Shown one piece after another: positions 1-12,106 of a stretch of DNA of 64,000 nucleotides. Made by a program: the position numbers and the translations under genes. The notes below the pieces were generated by a model. The model was given only the letters and a program-made list of their open reading frames with translations. It had not been told where the DNA came from and did no database searches. The stretch is from contig MU400552.1 in assembly GCA_022578965.1 (NCBI GenBank), forward strand, positions 186,001 through 250,000. The letters are read 5' to 3'. Numbering within the stretch: position 1 is the first letter of the stretch; each line of letters opens with the position of its first letter. The DNA is from Xylaria sp. FL1777. Lineage: Eukaryota; Ascomycota; Sordariomycetes; Xylariales; Xylariaceae.

Positions 1-1591
1 GTATAGACGACGCCAGGATTGTCCGGCGCATCGACGCTCACATCCTACCCCTGCTCTTCGTCACGTACATGTTCAACTTCATGGACAAGACCATCCTGTC
101 CTCGGCGGCCGTCTTCGACCTGCGCGGCGACAACGGGCTCGTCGGGAACCAGTACTCCTGGGTCTCAAGCGCCTTCTACTTCGGATACCTGGTCGCAACG
201 TACCCGGCCACGCTCCTCGTCGCCCGCCTCCCCGTCGCCCGCTACCTGGGCGCCAACACGCTCTTCTGGGGCGCCGTGGTAGCGCTCACGGCGGCGTCCC
301 GCAGCTTCGCAGCACTCTTCGTCCTGCGGTTCCTCCTCGGCGTCGCCGAGGCCTCCGTGTCCCCGGCCCTCATCTTCATCACTACCACCTGGTACACCCG
401 CGACGAGATCCCCGCGCGCACGGGCGTGTGGTTCGCCGGTAACTCGGCCGGCGGCATCGTCTCGTCGCTCCTGGCCTACGGCCTCGGACACGTGCACGAC
501 CGCGTCGGCCCCTGGCGCTGGATGTTCATCGTCCTGGGCGCATCGACGTTTCTCCTCGGCGCGCTCCTGCTGGCCTTCCTCCCGGATTCGATCGCGGGTG
601 CGAGGTTCCTGCGCCCCGACGAGAGGAAGTGGGCCGCGGACCGCGTCGTCGTCGCCGGGCTTGGTTCCACGGCCAAGACCAGCTGGCAATGGCGCCAGAT
701 GCGCGAGTGTCTCGTCGATCCGAAGACTTGGCTCATCTGGTCCCTCGCCCTGCTCTGTCAGATCCCCAACGGCGGCACCCAGAACTTCGCCAACATCGTC
801 ATCACTTCGTTCGGCTTCTCCCCGCTGCAGTCTACGCTCATCAATATCCCGTACTCGGTCCTCAGCATTGCCGCTATCGCGGGTACGGGCTGGGTCGCTG
901 GACGCTTGTGAGTAGTATTCTCCCCTTTTCCTGATTCCACAGATAATTCTTCCGCCCACGGGCCCTGTTCTATTCACGGGTTTAGCTTGATCTAAAGAAT
1001 ATATGAACATCAACTGACATTACGTACCAAAGTCGCTCCATGAACTGCATCTTGATCGCCCTGGTCGTGCTACCGCCCATCGTCGGGTCCGCACTCATAT
1101 CCAACCGCGCCGCGATCCCCCACGGCGTCTCTCTCTTCGGCTACTTCCTCCTCGCCACCGGACCCGCGGCCCTCCCGCTCCTCCTGTCCCTCGTGCAGTC
1201 TAATTTCCGCGGCGTCACCAAGAAAATGACCATGACGGCCTTGTTGTTCGTCGCTTATTGCGCGGGCAATATTGCTGGCCCCCAGCTCTTCATTGCGGCC
1301 GAGGCGCCGACTTACGGTACCGCGTTCCGCGCTATCTTGGTTTGTTATTCGCTTGTTGTGGGGTTCTCTTTGGTCCTGAGGGTTTACTTGGGATTTGTGA
1401 ATCGACAAAGGCGGAATCGGGAGGGTGTCGAGGGGAGTGCTGGGGCTTCAGGTGCTGTTGGTGATGGCAAGGTTGTTGATGTTCGTGCTGGCCGCTCCGT
1501 TGGTGACGCTGTTGGGGAGGTAAGGCTACGGCCTGAGGACTACGAGGACGTCACTGATTGGAATACTTTTGGATTTCGATATAGACTCTAG
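1..1591 (+). CDS. MFS transporter, allantoate permease (Dal5) family, 5' partial
   Basis: Plasma-membrane anion:cation symporter-type permease; the Dal5/anion-cation symporter family imports small organic acids, allantoate, vitamins or dipeptides. The substrate here cannot be read from sequence. The frame is already open at the left edge (reading from base 3), so the N-terminus lies outside; about 487 residues are visible. The exons are 1-907 and 1033-1591; the 125-nt intron has a GTGAGT donor and an AAG acceptor. The first visible residues (RIDAHILPLLFVTYMFNFMD) are the family's typical first transmembrane segment. About ten or more hydrophobic segments follow, with the R-F-L-L-G-V-A-E-A helix near position 330. 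The hydrophilic C-terminal tail of about 50 residues is typical. GC is markedly higher than in the following spacer. The family assignment is firm, the substrate unknown. Confidence 0.9.
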
Positions 1592-3376
1592 GCCTCTTCC
1601 AATCATTCAATTACATGTTTTTTTGCCAGAGGTTCATATAGCGATATGGCATTATGTTTTTTTTTCTTTCACTTCGCAGCTGTACCTACTGCTTTGTGGG
1701 TTGAACACATGGAGTATGGCCGGAGTTGAGGTTAGAGTCGCTTTGGTAACCCTATTCAGCCATTTGTGACTACTGTGTGTAAGTCCTGGTCACCACCTCT
1801 GCTATTCTTACATATTTGGTTATTGGCTAGATAATTGTCGTATTACGAGAATCTGCTACCCTCTAGTCGATCAACTCAGTTCCCTGTTCACAATACTAGA
1901 TTAAGTATAGAAGTGTCTAGTTGGTCCGATCCCAATACGCAAGGATAAAGCCGAATCCCTTAATATTCGACCATTTTGCTATTCACTAAATCACTCCAAT
2001 ATTGCTACCTAGAGTGTTAGTATAGCGTAACGTTGAGCACACCTGAAGATATAGTGTGACGAATTACTATATATACCGTGGCTGCCGGCTGCGCAATAAC
2101 ACCGTCGTTTTCGGTTGTCACCTATGATTTGGAAAATTCACTATCGCGCGGATGGTCCCAAACACATTTGTTAGCAAGACTCTGTCCATAAATCTAATAT
2201 CTCTGGGTTCTACCAGTATAGAATAATGAAGGTGACATGTGATAGCAAATGCCTAGGTTCATAGCCTCCTGTTCAGGGTTGCGAAGTCTAGAATAGTCTA
2301 TTACGGCACCTGACCAGAACGAATATCGACAATACCAATTATGCAGCCAATATACTTTCATCGCCGAATCTATCATCTTGTAAACTCTCTCGGGTCTCTT
2401 GGCAGAATAACCCTATTTTCGCTGCAACACATGGTGCGTATACTGTCTTCTGTCTCGACGAAGCCGACATCACTACTTGTAATTACTGCATTCACTTCAT
2501 GATCACCAGGCATTATAATGAACATTTGTGTTAGAAGTTCCTCAACCCAAATAGGGAGATATCTCTGGCCATGTTCACGATCGTGATGAGAAAAAATTGT
2601 TGGCGCCAAGAACCGGAGCGTCAAGTTGAGATATCAGATACAAACAAAAGCCACGATCTCCATTCGCGAGCTTAGGAAATTATAATTGCGAGAATTATAA
2701 TTGGCCCGCTATTCATAGTATATGTCGTAAGAGGTACAAATAAGGCACTCTGTGCCGTTTACCCTGGCTTTTGACATACACAGCCAATATACGGCTAAAT
2801 GGACGACGACTGAACACAACGTCACGTCCACAGGGCCCAAGGACCATCCCAGCGGCAATATTGGTCCTCCACACCAAGAAACCGTCTAGTTGGTAGTTCT
2901 GACCGCTCCGTGCCCCCAAGAATGGCCTTTATCTCCCACGGAGCCACCGCGACCACAGGCTAGGTCGAGAATTCGCGCTACGACTCTGCGGGTTTGCCAA
3001 GTAATAGCCGTTACCCTTCCCCCTTGCGGATCATCTGTCGATGAATTTCTCGTTCTTGACGTGATGCTCTGGCCATCTTCCGTACTCCCAGAAACTCACG
3101 ATAAGCGAGTTGTATTTAATTTTCGGCGTCCTACCTAGATAGATATTTGCGCATGTGCGTCCGCATCTTCCCCTGCTGCCTCCGTCGATTTCTGCCCACG
3201 ACAACATCTGTACGTAGTAGGTCTACAATATTTAGGACGTCGTTCTCCTCGTTGGAAAACCTCTTTACCTACGTCACATACGCGAAGCAGCCAAGGTCTA
3301 TTGTCAAAGCACTTTCACTCGTCTCTATATTTCGTCTGACTGCCCTACATCTCGGTGTCGTCATCCAATCTTCAGA
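1592..3376. other. Spacer, no supported gene
   Basis: This AT-richer stretch lies between the permease and the AA8 gene. Open frames of 60-83 codons exist on both strands (for example 2194-2624 on the minus strand), but none shows a recognisable domain, intron logic or start context. I see no RNA gene or intact repeat. The last few hundred bases are presumably the promoter of the AA8 gene. Confidence 0.6.
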
Positions 3377-4156
3377 ATGCGTTGGAATCTCGGTCTTGTC
3401 TATGTGGCGGCGCTTTTAGGGTATAGTAAGTATAATATTTTTTAACATCTGCGCGAAGACTTTGAGCAACTTGCTAACTTTCATATACTAGCTTCTGAAG
3501 GTCTCGCTGCAGATACGACTATAGTCCGTGACCCTGAGACTGGATTTACATTTTCGGAGTACCAGGCTGCGTACGTTATCGGCCAGACTATCACATTTCG
3601 CGTTGCCGTTCCTCTTCCGGCTGCCAGCAATTATGATCTTGTTTTCCAAATCATCGCCCCTAATGCTGTCGGTTGGACCGGCCTAGCGTGGGGTGGATCG
3701 ATGATCAACAATCCTTTGACTATCGGCTGGGCATCCGGGAGTACACCCGTGGTATCCGTCCGACGCACTAGGTAAGTTCGTCATGAAGCAAACCACGAAG
3801 CTTCCTGCGCTTTAGGGACGAGAAGTTAACGTGGTTGCAGTGTACGAACGCAGCCACAAGTCTACACCGGAGCAACGGCGCAGATCCTGAAGACGGGAAC
3901 CAGGGTCAACGGAACGCATTGGCAAATCACGGCCAAATGCAGCGGGTGCAGCTACTTCACCACTACGGGCACCACTACCAAGAGCCTGAACGCGAATGGG
4001 TCCAACCGGCTTGCATTCGCCTATTCTAAGACCAGGCCGCCCAGTGCGTCGACCGCGGTTACGATCTCCGTTCATGACACTTTCAACTACTGGGACCACG
4101 ACTTCTCGACAGCTGGTAACCCAGACTTTGATGCATTGGTGCAGAAGAATGCGTGA
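3377..4156 (+). CDS. Secreted AA8-type cytochrome (cellobiose dehydrogenase haem domain, stand-alone)
   Basis: A predicted extracellular b-type cytochrome that would shuttle electrons, for example to lytic polysaccharide monooxygenases or to iron. Three exons (3377-3425, 3492-3771, 3841-4156) splice in phase to 214 residues. Residues 1-23 form a signal peptide. The core matches the cytochrome domain of cellobiose dehydrogenase: G-W-x-G-L-A-W-G-G-S-M at 77-87 gives the axial ligand Met87, the C-S-G-C pair is Cys143/Cys146, and S-V-H-D at 186-189 gives the likely second ligand His188. The protein ends right after this domain, with no GMC flavin domain and no cellulose-binding module, so it is a single-domain iron reductase-like protein. 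The next gene also encodes a secreted protein (DUF1996). Family call strong; physiological partner inferred. Confidence 0.88.
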
Positions 4157-4997
4157 TAGGTGAGTCTGTTAAAAGGAAGAATGGAGTGATGGGCCACGGG
4201 AAACTAGTCACTTCAGCGGTAGAGACAATAAGCAGTAGAATTTGGCGCAAACAGCCATTTTGCTATATTTTGAAGCTTTCCCTGTGAAAGGTACACGGTG
4301 ACTTACTCAAACATCTATATAACACCTATCGTCCAACACATTCTGTAGATTTAAGTATCTGTGAATAAGTAAGCCATTCAACGACGTTACTTAAAAGCAA
4401 TTTTCATCTGTTAAAATTAGTTTTTGTTATCGGGAATAGATATAAGAGGGTAAAATGACGAAGAAGAAAAAAGTGTGGTAAACTATACAAACAGCTCTTG
4501 TTGACCAGAACGCTTGAAAAGCTCAACACTCCAGTTAGATCTGAAATTTAATCACGATTAAGAACTGTACCACAATAGCGTTACTTTCAGCACACTAAAA
4601 ATAGATCTAGATCTAGCAGCAAGGGTTCTCTGCGACAATGAAGGAACTACGGTCGAGTCCATTATTTTTGTATTGGGGTTCAAGTGCCAGATACTTAGAT
4701 CATGATACCGAAAGCACAACAGTTGCAACCGAAGAAGCTCCAGAAACATGCAAATTCAATGAATATGGGAGGATAGCCTCTAACTACATTTAGATTTTAT
4801 ATGTAAGGTAGGTAATCAAAATGCGTTACAGTCTGATTATCAAGTGGCTAAGGAAACGGGAAACAATAAGGCACACCCCCACTCAGAAAACCCTAAGGGG
4901 GTTGAAATCGTCAAAAAAAACCATTTTCCAACAGACCCAATAACCTCCTTGGTCGAATCAAAGATGCGAGTGGAGGTGAAGCCTTGTTACTAGTCTC
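4157..4997. other. Intergenic, convergent 3' regions
   Basis: Space between the AA8 gene and the convergently transcribed DUF1996 gene, AT-rich. A 63-codon open frame at 4558-4749 (minus) has no support. It presumably holds both transcription ends; I see nothing else. Confidence 0.6.
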
Positions 4998-6336
4998 TTA
5001 TGCCTTGATGGCCATCTCACCCATGGGGAGAGCTTTGAGCCCTATAAGTTGAGTGTGTCAGCTTCTATTTCCTATTCTTCTAAGACATGTTGATTTCAAC
5101 TTACAGCCATCAACCGCTTCAGGAGCCTGCTGCGGGACGGTGCAGGCACTGTAGACGGATTCAGTCTGGGCGGTGATACCGGCCCTGGGACAGTCGGTGT
5201 TGAGGTTGCAGCTGTTATCCATAGCCTTCTGAAGTGTGTCGCCCTCCCAGCCGAAGAGGTAGTCTCCGTGAGCCGCTGAGCCACTAATATTAAACAAGAT
5301 ATGATTAGTTTCACCACATTCCTAATTCGCCGTGTTATAGTATAAGGTGGGATCTCCTTACCCGACGTTCATGCTGTAAATGTAGGGGTTGGATCCGTCG
5401 GTAGGGAAGTCGGCTGAGTCGGCGAACTCGTGGACATCCCACATAAGCTCGTACATGATCTGGGGAAGCTTGACGGGGTGAGTCGACGGGCAGGCACCGC
5501 CACCAGTGGCTCCGGATCCTGAGCTGTAGGCAACGTGGCTCTGGTGATCTGGGCTGTCGAGGTTCTTTCCATCCCAGCATCTATGCACATAGACGTATCA
5601 GCTTAGTTCTTACAATTAACCACCCTTTTTATCCTTATTGCTGTCCTGAATGCGCCCTCGAAAACATGCGAAGACTTACGTGGGGAAGATAATGGTCTGT
5701 CGGATCATTTTGCACGACTTTGACTTGGGGATATCTACGGTGTCAGAACCAGTGCAAGGAGCACCACCCACGAATGGGTTGTCGGTATAAGAAGTCCAGC
5801 AACGGTGGCAGATGTTGGCCTTGGGTGTCTTGTTGGGGTCGGTGTTGGCAGCGTTACCAGCCAACATGCGGAAACCCTATGATTCCGATTAGCTCATCAC
5901 TTCATCTCCGGAATAAACCTTCCCATACCTTCTTGAATGCTGTGACTTTTCCGCTGGGGATATAGTAGACGTCCAGACCACCCTTGTTAACGAGCCTGCC
6001 CTGGGGGCCGCCGTTGCCGATCTGAGGCACCCGCTTGTATGTTCCGTTCTTTGCCTTGTAGAACATCACGGCTGTCCAGTAGTTGGACTTGTCCTGCTTG
6101 AAAGAGCACGACGTGCACGTGGAGGTTGCTAGATCATGTGTATTAGGGTCCATGGTGATGTTGAATGAGTTTCCACCGACAATCTGGTGCAGATGCGGCG
6201 TGTAAGTCATGCCTGGGTTTACCAGGGGATCGACACGATCGACGACAAGTTGAGAGCACGCAAAGCGCAGCATGTTAAACTGGGCTGCGGCATTCTGCGC
6301 CAGCAGCGCGGCGGCAGCAAGGGCTGTCAGCTGCAT
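4998..6336 (-). CDS. Secreted DUF1996 protein
   Basis: A fungal extracellular protein of the DUF1996 family, often found in wood-decay and mycoparasite secretomes; its biochemical activity is unknown. Five exons on the minus strand (6336-5929, 5876-5680, 5580-5362, 5283-5105, 5041-4998) join in phase to 348 residues, the usual family length. Residues 1-18 are a signal peptide. The family landmarks are all present: a C-S-Q-L-V-V-D-R-x-D-P-L-V segment at about 28-40, H-x-H-Q-I-V-G-G-N at about 49-57, S-N-Y-W-T-A-V near 84-90, and C-W-D-G-K-N-L-D-S-P-D-H-Q-S-H near 203-217. Multiple cysteines suit a disulphide-bonded secreted fold. The last exon is only 44 nt and was placed by its tag acceptor and the conserved family C-terminus. 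No cell-wall-binding WSC module follows. Confidence 0.9.
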
Positions 6337-9300
6337 CGTGAAGCTTTCTTTTGCTAGTCTTCAATGGGTGAATGCTGGTCGATGGGTGACGTAGAACGCT
6401 TAGTGATTTGTTTTCCGGATAGACTAGAGCTCGGAAGAAAGAAACGATGGGTAAGGGAGTTCAAGTAGAAAAACCTGGGGAAGCTCTGATGTTGTGCCAT
6501 CCTTATGCATCGTGACAGGCGACGCGCAGCAAATGAAGCCTGAACTGCCGAACCGAAAGAATTTGGTCGAACACTTGGATTGGACGTCCTCTTTCGATCT
6601 CTTGATTGATTTAATTGCCCCTTTCAGACGGGCTCGTCACTGTTCCGAACGCTGATTGATCGGCTGAGGTGCTTGGCCACCTTCTGGCTGTATCACGTTT
6701 ACCCGGCTATTAAACCTTCCAATAATACTCCCGAGGTAAACACGCCAAGCCATCATGAGTCCTCTACTCCTTGTCCGGAAATATGGACAGTAGCCTAGCA
6801 CCATGCACAGCATTCTTCATAATCGCCACGGTGGTGTCCGCATGACCCCATGGGGTGCGTATCAAGACGGCCAACCTGTCATCCAGGAGTCTCCATTCTG
6901 TGGCTAGGACAAAACACAAGAGTGCTAACATGTCGTGTCTTTTATTAGAAAGATGGTATTTAGCTAGCCTTACGAGCATCGTTAGTACGAGTACAAATCG
7001 TCGCCTTACACTTGAGCGTGAGCTCCATATCAACGCGCTGATAGAAAGAAACAACTCCCGAGCTGTTTATACTTTTCTCATATATCCCGGCGGAAAACTC
7101 GGCCGTTCTATTACAACTACGCGGATTAACGAGAATCTTCCTCAGGCCCTGGTCGCGGCAAGATACTCAATCTGCAATAGACTGTATATAAAGTCTTTCG
7201 CCGCTATTGGAGACGTGCGGGAAATGTCCGCACGGAGAGATTATGTTCCAGGATTAATATCTTGCTGAGGCTCTCGGGATGGGCCAGTATGCAGTGGTGG
7301 TGGGCTTCACAGATGCTGGCTTCATGGAACTACGGACTAATCCCCCCTAGTTTGGACCCTGCGATAGGCAAGGGGCTTGCTAGATGCCACATGCCAATAC
7401 TTCGTAGTTTTATTAGTGTAATAGAATAATATTTCAATATGTATCACGCGTGCAGATCTGTGTGTATCCCCTATATATTTTATTAGAGAGATTGTGAATG
7501 CATATTTGAATATACTCCGTGACGCATCCCACGTTCATCAATGCTGACGCAGTTGATACCTGTGCTTCTGTGGCTTTCCATCTGGCTGTCCTATGACATA
7601 TTGCCGAATTAACTACTACATGTTTTAAAATCACGCAACCTGGCACAGAAACATCATCGGCATTTCAAAAAGTAAAAATAAAACGAGGGTTTATCAAGTG
7701 AATCCCACTGGATCCTGAGGTTAGGACCGAAGCTTTCTCGTCCCCTCCTAGAGCCCTGTAATTATACAATGAGAACGTAGGTATTCCATACTTTCGTTGA
7801 TCCTCTAAGGTTCACGCGTCTCTACATATGGTTTCCTACAAGTTCTAAAAGACGCCAAAAATCTATAGACGGACTGATACCAAAAGAAGACATTAGACGG
7901 CTTGCTGATTTGGTATTAAATTGTGATGTGGCCGAATCAGAATCGTTAGAGCATTAACTCATTGCATATTTAGTTCCTTTTCTCTTGCTTATCTTTGAAC
8001 TAGCACTCTTAGCAATACAGGCGGCAGAGTCTACCTCCCTATTATGACGGCGAGAGTTAGGAAGTCGTAATAAGTATGGCTCGATCTTAAAAGCTACGCG
8101 ATCTTATGTTTTTACTGTTGATATTATTTCACCTTCCCCTAACAAGGCACATCCCCTAGTGTAGAAGAGGGCTACGTATTCGGGGAGGAACAGCTGAATA
8201 TGGCTTGTCCAGACCATTCCTGACATTAATATCTGCACCTCTCACTCTAGGCTTAACGAGAATATAGCACTTGGCACTGTTATGACAGTGATTTGTTAAT
8301 TACAGCGGGGTTACGACACATCTGCTCTCGTCATATAACAAGCCAAATGATGTAAATTATATAGCCTTGGATTCGTTACATATGTACGCCACTGAGCTTG
8401 AAGGTTATATACGACTGTTTACTCGTCCTATTTCTATTCACGTAGCCCACGTAGCATATTGATCTGTAGGGGGAAACTGCTATTTATAATCGCAAATCCT
8501 TGCTTTCCATGACACAAAAATTTGCTTTACCGTCAAAGTAGTGATAACGTCGAACTTCTATAGTTCGCCTGATTGGGTTATCTATATCTTAGTTAACGCA
8601 ATGTATCGAGACTTAGTTTAGTTGGATTAGAATTCGTACAAGCTGGCCCACAGTACTTTATGTCATAAAAGTCCTCCCTATACCAGCGATACTTTGTGGA
8701 GGATCTAAAGAGAAAGATACGAAGACCCCCCGGAAAGAATGGCGCCCAGCGTTCGAAACAAGATATTGGAATCTAGAAACCTAGAAAATACCGGAGCATT
8801 GGAATTTACATAAAGTATTACAATGGCCGCTTGAACCACCAGGTTGCTTACAATTAGCTAACATCGCCGAGGCTTTTACTGCGTCATGGGTTATCTTATG
8901 ATCCCATCATTATTCGAGGCATAAATATTTATATAGAAGCGTGTAAGTAAGCCTAGCTCCACACGCGAGGATTGGCTCTGTACCCCGGAGCCAGAACGCC
9001 TGGCCTAATCCAATAGCAATCATTGGTGCTGTCGTGAGCATTGCGGTATAACCGCGGAGCAACCGTACCCAGAAATGCAGCTTCCGAATTCGGATCTCGA
9101 TCTGTCGGCATGCCGAGGCCCTTAGGAGTTGGAGGTGAATGACGTTCCGGTCGTATCCTCGGGGTATCTCCCCGCCGAGCTTGATCAACCATGTCTAAGA
9201 ACTGGAACCGCTGTGTCACTTTGTCTGGGGCGGCAATACTACTTTACAATAGCATTGAATTGATGTTGCAATATGTGCGGGGATAGGAAAGGTTCGTCGT

Positions 9301-9396
9301 GATGCGGGAGAATTATAATAATTTCAAATAGATGATGCTTCCATCGTAATATTGACCTTCAGTTAATAAGCTGATCATCTAGTATAGGGATCGACG
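6337..9396. other. 3 kb gene-poor spacer
   Basis: The part next to 6336 is the DUF1996 promoter. The rest is AT-rich with stops in all frames and isolated short open frames (6855-7268 plus, 7434-7646 minus, 8910-9219 minus in two frames) that lack recognisable domains or plausible splicing. It could be decayed repeat sequence, but I could not identify an element or terminal repeats. The stretch before 9396 would carry the fucosidase promoter. Confidence 0.55.
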
Positions 9397-11956
9397 ATGG
9401 CTTCGCGCAAGCTGTTCCTATATCTACCCTGCCTTTTGGGGCTCTGGCTCAATCCTGCTGTTCATGCTGGGGTATGTAATTGATCTCCTGAGTAATTTTA
9501 CAATACTCAAGTACTCACCGCGTCCAAAGTCAACATGAAATCAAATGCGATACTAAAACCAAGTAGTCAATCCCAATCGATATATCATCATATTTCGACA
9601 ATAAAGCATTTGGGACTTATCCAGGAGAGGTCTCCTTCGATGGACTCGGACAATCCTACCCCCCACCAAACCGCGGAGACACACCATACTACACATCCCG
9701 CACAACGGGCATCGTGTATTCGTTCCCAGGGTACACGGGAAAAGAGAACCCAGATAACGTAATATGCACAGGCCAGACCATCGACATCCCCCACAACGTC
9801 TCACGACGGGTCTTCTCCGTCTCGTTCCTCGTGTCCGGGGACAAGGAGTTCGCAACAGTCGCGGGAAACGTTACCTTCGGCTACGCCGACGGCGCTGTCT
9901 CGAGCTATGAGCTGCGCTCCCTCGACTGGTTCAGCTGGCTCACGCTTAACAAGGGCGAGATCATCTTCCCGTTCCGCTTCACCTCCGCCGGCGTCAATTG
10001 GAACACGAGCCATGTCTTCGAGCGCACTGCGCCGCTGCTCCCAGGGAAGACGCTGCGCTCTGTCACCCTGCCTGATGTGTCGGGTGGGAATGGCAGGATG
10101 CATGTATTTTCCGTCTCGCTTTGGGAGGAGAATAGATCGGTTGCTGTCCAGGCTGTGCGGCCTACGCAGAAGTGGTTTGGGGTCGGCGAGCAGGTCGTCG
10201 AAGTCACGGTTAATAATGTTGGGGCGGAATGTGTTGCTGGATCTGGGGCTACGGTTACACTTGTTGGGGAGGGGTTTGTTACTTCGAAGCCCGGGAGGGT
10301 GAAGAGACTTTGTCCTGGCGATCAAAAGGTTGTGAAGATTGGCGTGAAAGGATCCCCGGACACACCCGTGAATGTCTCCGTTGCTATTGATGGGGACATT
10401 GCCCAGCAGATAACTGAATTCCCTGACGTTGAAATAGGCTTGACGGATTGGACTTCCGAACTAGACAATCTTGCCCGACACGAGGCCCCTGAATGGTTCG
10501 ACGGCGCCAAATTTGGTATCTTCATCCACTGGGGCGTATATGCCGTGACGGGCTGGGGAAACTCGACGCCGTACGAGAGTTATGCGGAGTGGTTCTGGTA
10601 GGTTAAGTTGCTACCTTTCTGTTAGTTGTTGCACCTGTGACATTTTAGACACACAACCTGACCAGGAGAGTTCACTATTATAGGTGGTATTCTACACATC
10701 ATCCACAAGCAGACCCATCGGACTTCTATGACTACCGACTGCGCACATATGGACCAGAGTGGGCGTACGACGACACGTTCCCAGACTTCACAGCATCCCA
10801 ATTTGACCCGAAGGCATGGGTAGATTTGTTCGCGGATGCCGGAGCTCAGTACTTCGTCATCACGTCGAAACATCACGATGGATTTGCCATTTTCGACACT
10901 GGTTCAACAAGTAACCGGTCCTCGACACAGTACGGTCCGAAACGCGATCTCTTACGAGAACTCTTCGACGCCGCTGCTACGTATCAGCCATCTCTTCGGC
11001 GAGGAACATACTTCTCGCTTCCGGAGTGGTTTAACCCAGACTTCGGCCCCTACGGCTTCGATCAGCTCCCGTCGGACACCGTGCCAGGGACGAACTCATG
11101 GCCGGGCGTACTACCCCGCAACCCCTATACGAACGCGATCGAGCCGTACACGGGACACGTGCCCGTAGACGACTTCATCTCCGACGTCATGCTACCACAG
11201 ATGAGGATCCTGGCGACCGACTACGAGACGGACATAATGTGGTGCGACATCGGCGCAGCCAACGCGACGGCCGTGTTCGCAGCAGAGTGGTGGGCCGCCA
11301 CGCGCGCGGCGAACCGACAGGTGGCGATCAACTCGCGGTGCGGTATCGCGCAGGCGGCGGACTTCGACACGCCTGAGTACGCGACGTTCTCGTCGGCGCA
11401 GGGGCGGAAGTGGGAGAGTAATATGGGCATGGACCCGTATAGTTACGGGTACAACGCCGCGACGCCTGCTGAGGCGTACATGAACGCCAGTACGCTCATC
11501 CGCACGCTCGTCGACGTCGTGTCGAAGAATGGGAATCTGCTGCTGGATATCGGACCCCGTGCCGACGGGACCATTGTCCAGGCCGAGGTGGATAATCTGC
11601 GCGAGGCGGGACGATGGATTCGGTCGCATGGCGAGGCGCTTTTCAATACGACGTATTGGTTTGTCCAGACTGAGGTAATAGGGGACGGCCTTGACGTGCG
11701 CTTTACGCAGACGGATGATGCGTTTTATGTGCTGTTCTTGGAGAAGCCTGTTGTTGAAAATGGGGCTGTCAGAGTGCCGGCGCCGCTGCCAATTTTGAAG
11801 GGCGATGAGGTGAGTCTACTGGCCGTGGAGAGCGGTGAGAATCTAGTGTGGAACATCAGTGGCAGTGAGGGTCAGAAAGTATTGAATATCAAGATCGAGG
11901 ATGCGTTGTTGGATAAAGATCAGTTCTGCTGGGTATTTAAGATCAAGTACACGTGA
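9397..11956 (+). CDS. Secreted alpha-L-fucosidase, GH29
   Basis: Retaining glycoside hydrolase that releases alpha-linked L-fucose from xyloglucan, glycoproteins or other fucosylated glycans, outside the cell. Exons 9397-9471, 9567-10597 and 10684-11956 join to 792 residues. A signal peptide covers residues 1-24. The GH29 catalytic domain starts at about 345 with [11 protein letters not shown], then the S-Y-A-E-W-F-W-W-Y block that spans intron 2, then the substrate-binding K-H-H-D-G-F-A block. The nucleophile is Asp557 in [10 protein letters not shown]-terminal beta domain follows. About 340 residues between the signal peptide and the catalytic barrel are unusually long for GH29 and look beta-rich; I do not recognise a named module there. 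The gene is convergent with the next one, with only 150 nt between stop codons. Confidence 0.93.
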
Positions 11957-12106
11957 AATATATCGAAGATTTAGTATATACCGCCAAAATCCGGGTATCA
12001 ACCGCCTCGTTACAAGCACCGCTGGATTTCCCTTAGAATTCAACCGTGCGCCTGTGCCCTGAGTTTGATATGCCTGTAATTACATCGTCACTCCTCTAGC
12101 CAAGGC

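Noticed and set aside
165..1013. 282-codon frame antisense to the permease
   Set aside because: It mirrors a GC-rich coding exon, is full of Arg/Asp/Glu low complexity and has no domain; the permease frame is clearly the real one.
2194..2624. Two adjoining minus-strand frames (60 and 83 codons)
   Set aside because: No recognisable domain, no splice signal joining them and no start context; kept as spacer.
6855..7268. 137-codon plus-strand frame
   Set aside because: No domain, atypical composition, surrounded by non-coding sequence and overlapped by an antisense frame.
8910..9219. Two overlapping minus-strand frames of about 90 codons
   Set aside because: Different frames of one locally GC-richer patch; no family recognised and no splice model links them.
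9801..10325. 174-codon frame antisense to the fucosidase
   Set aside because: Shadow of the GH29 coding exon.
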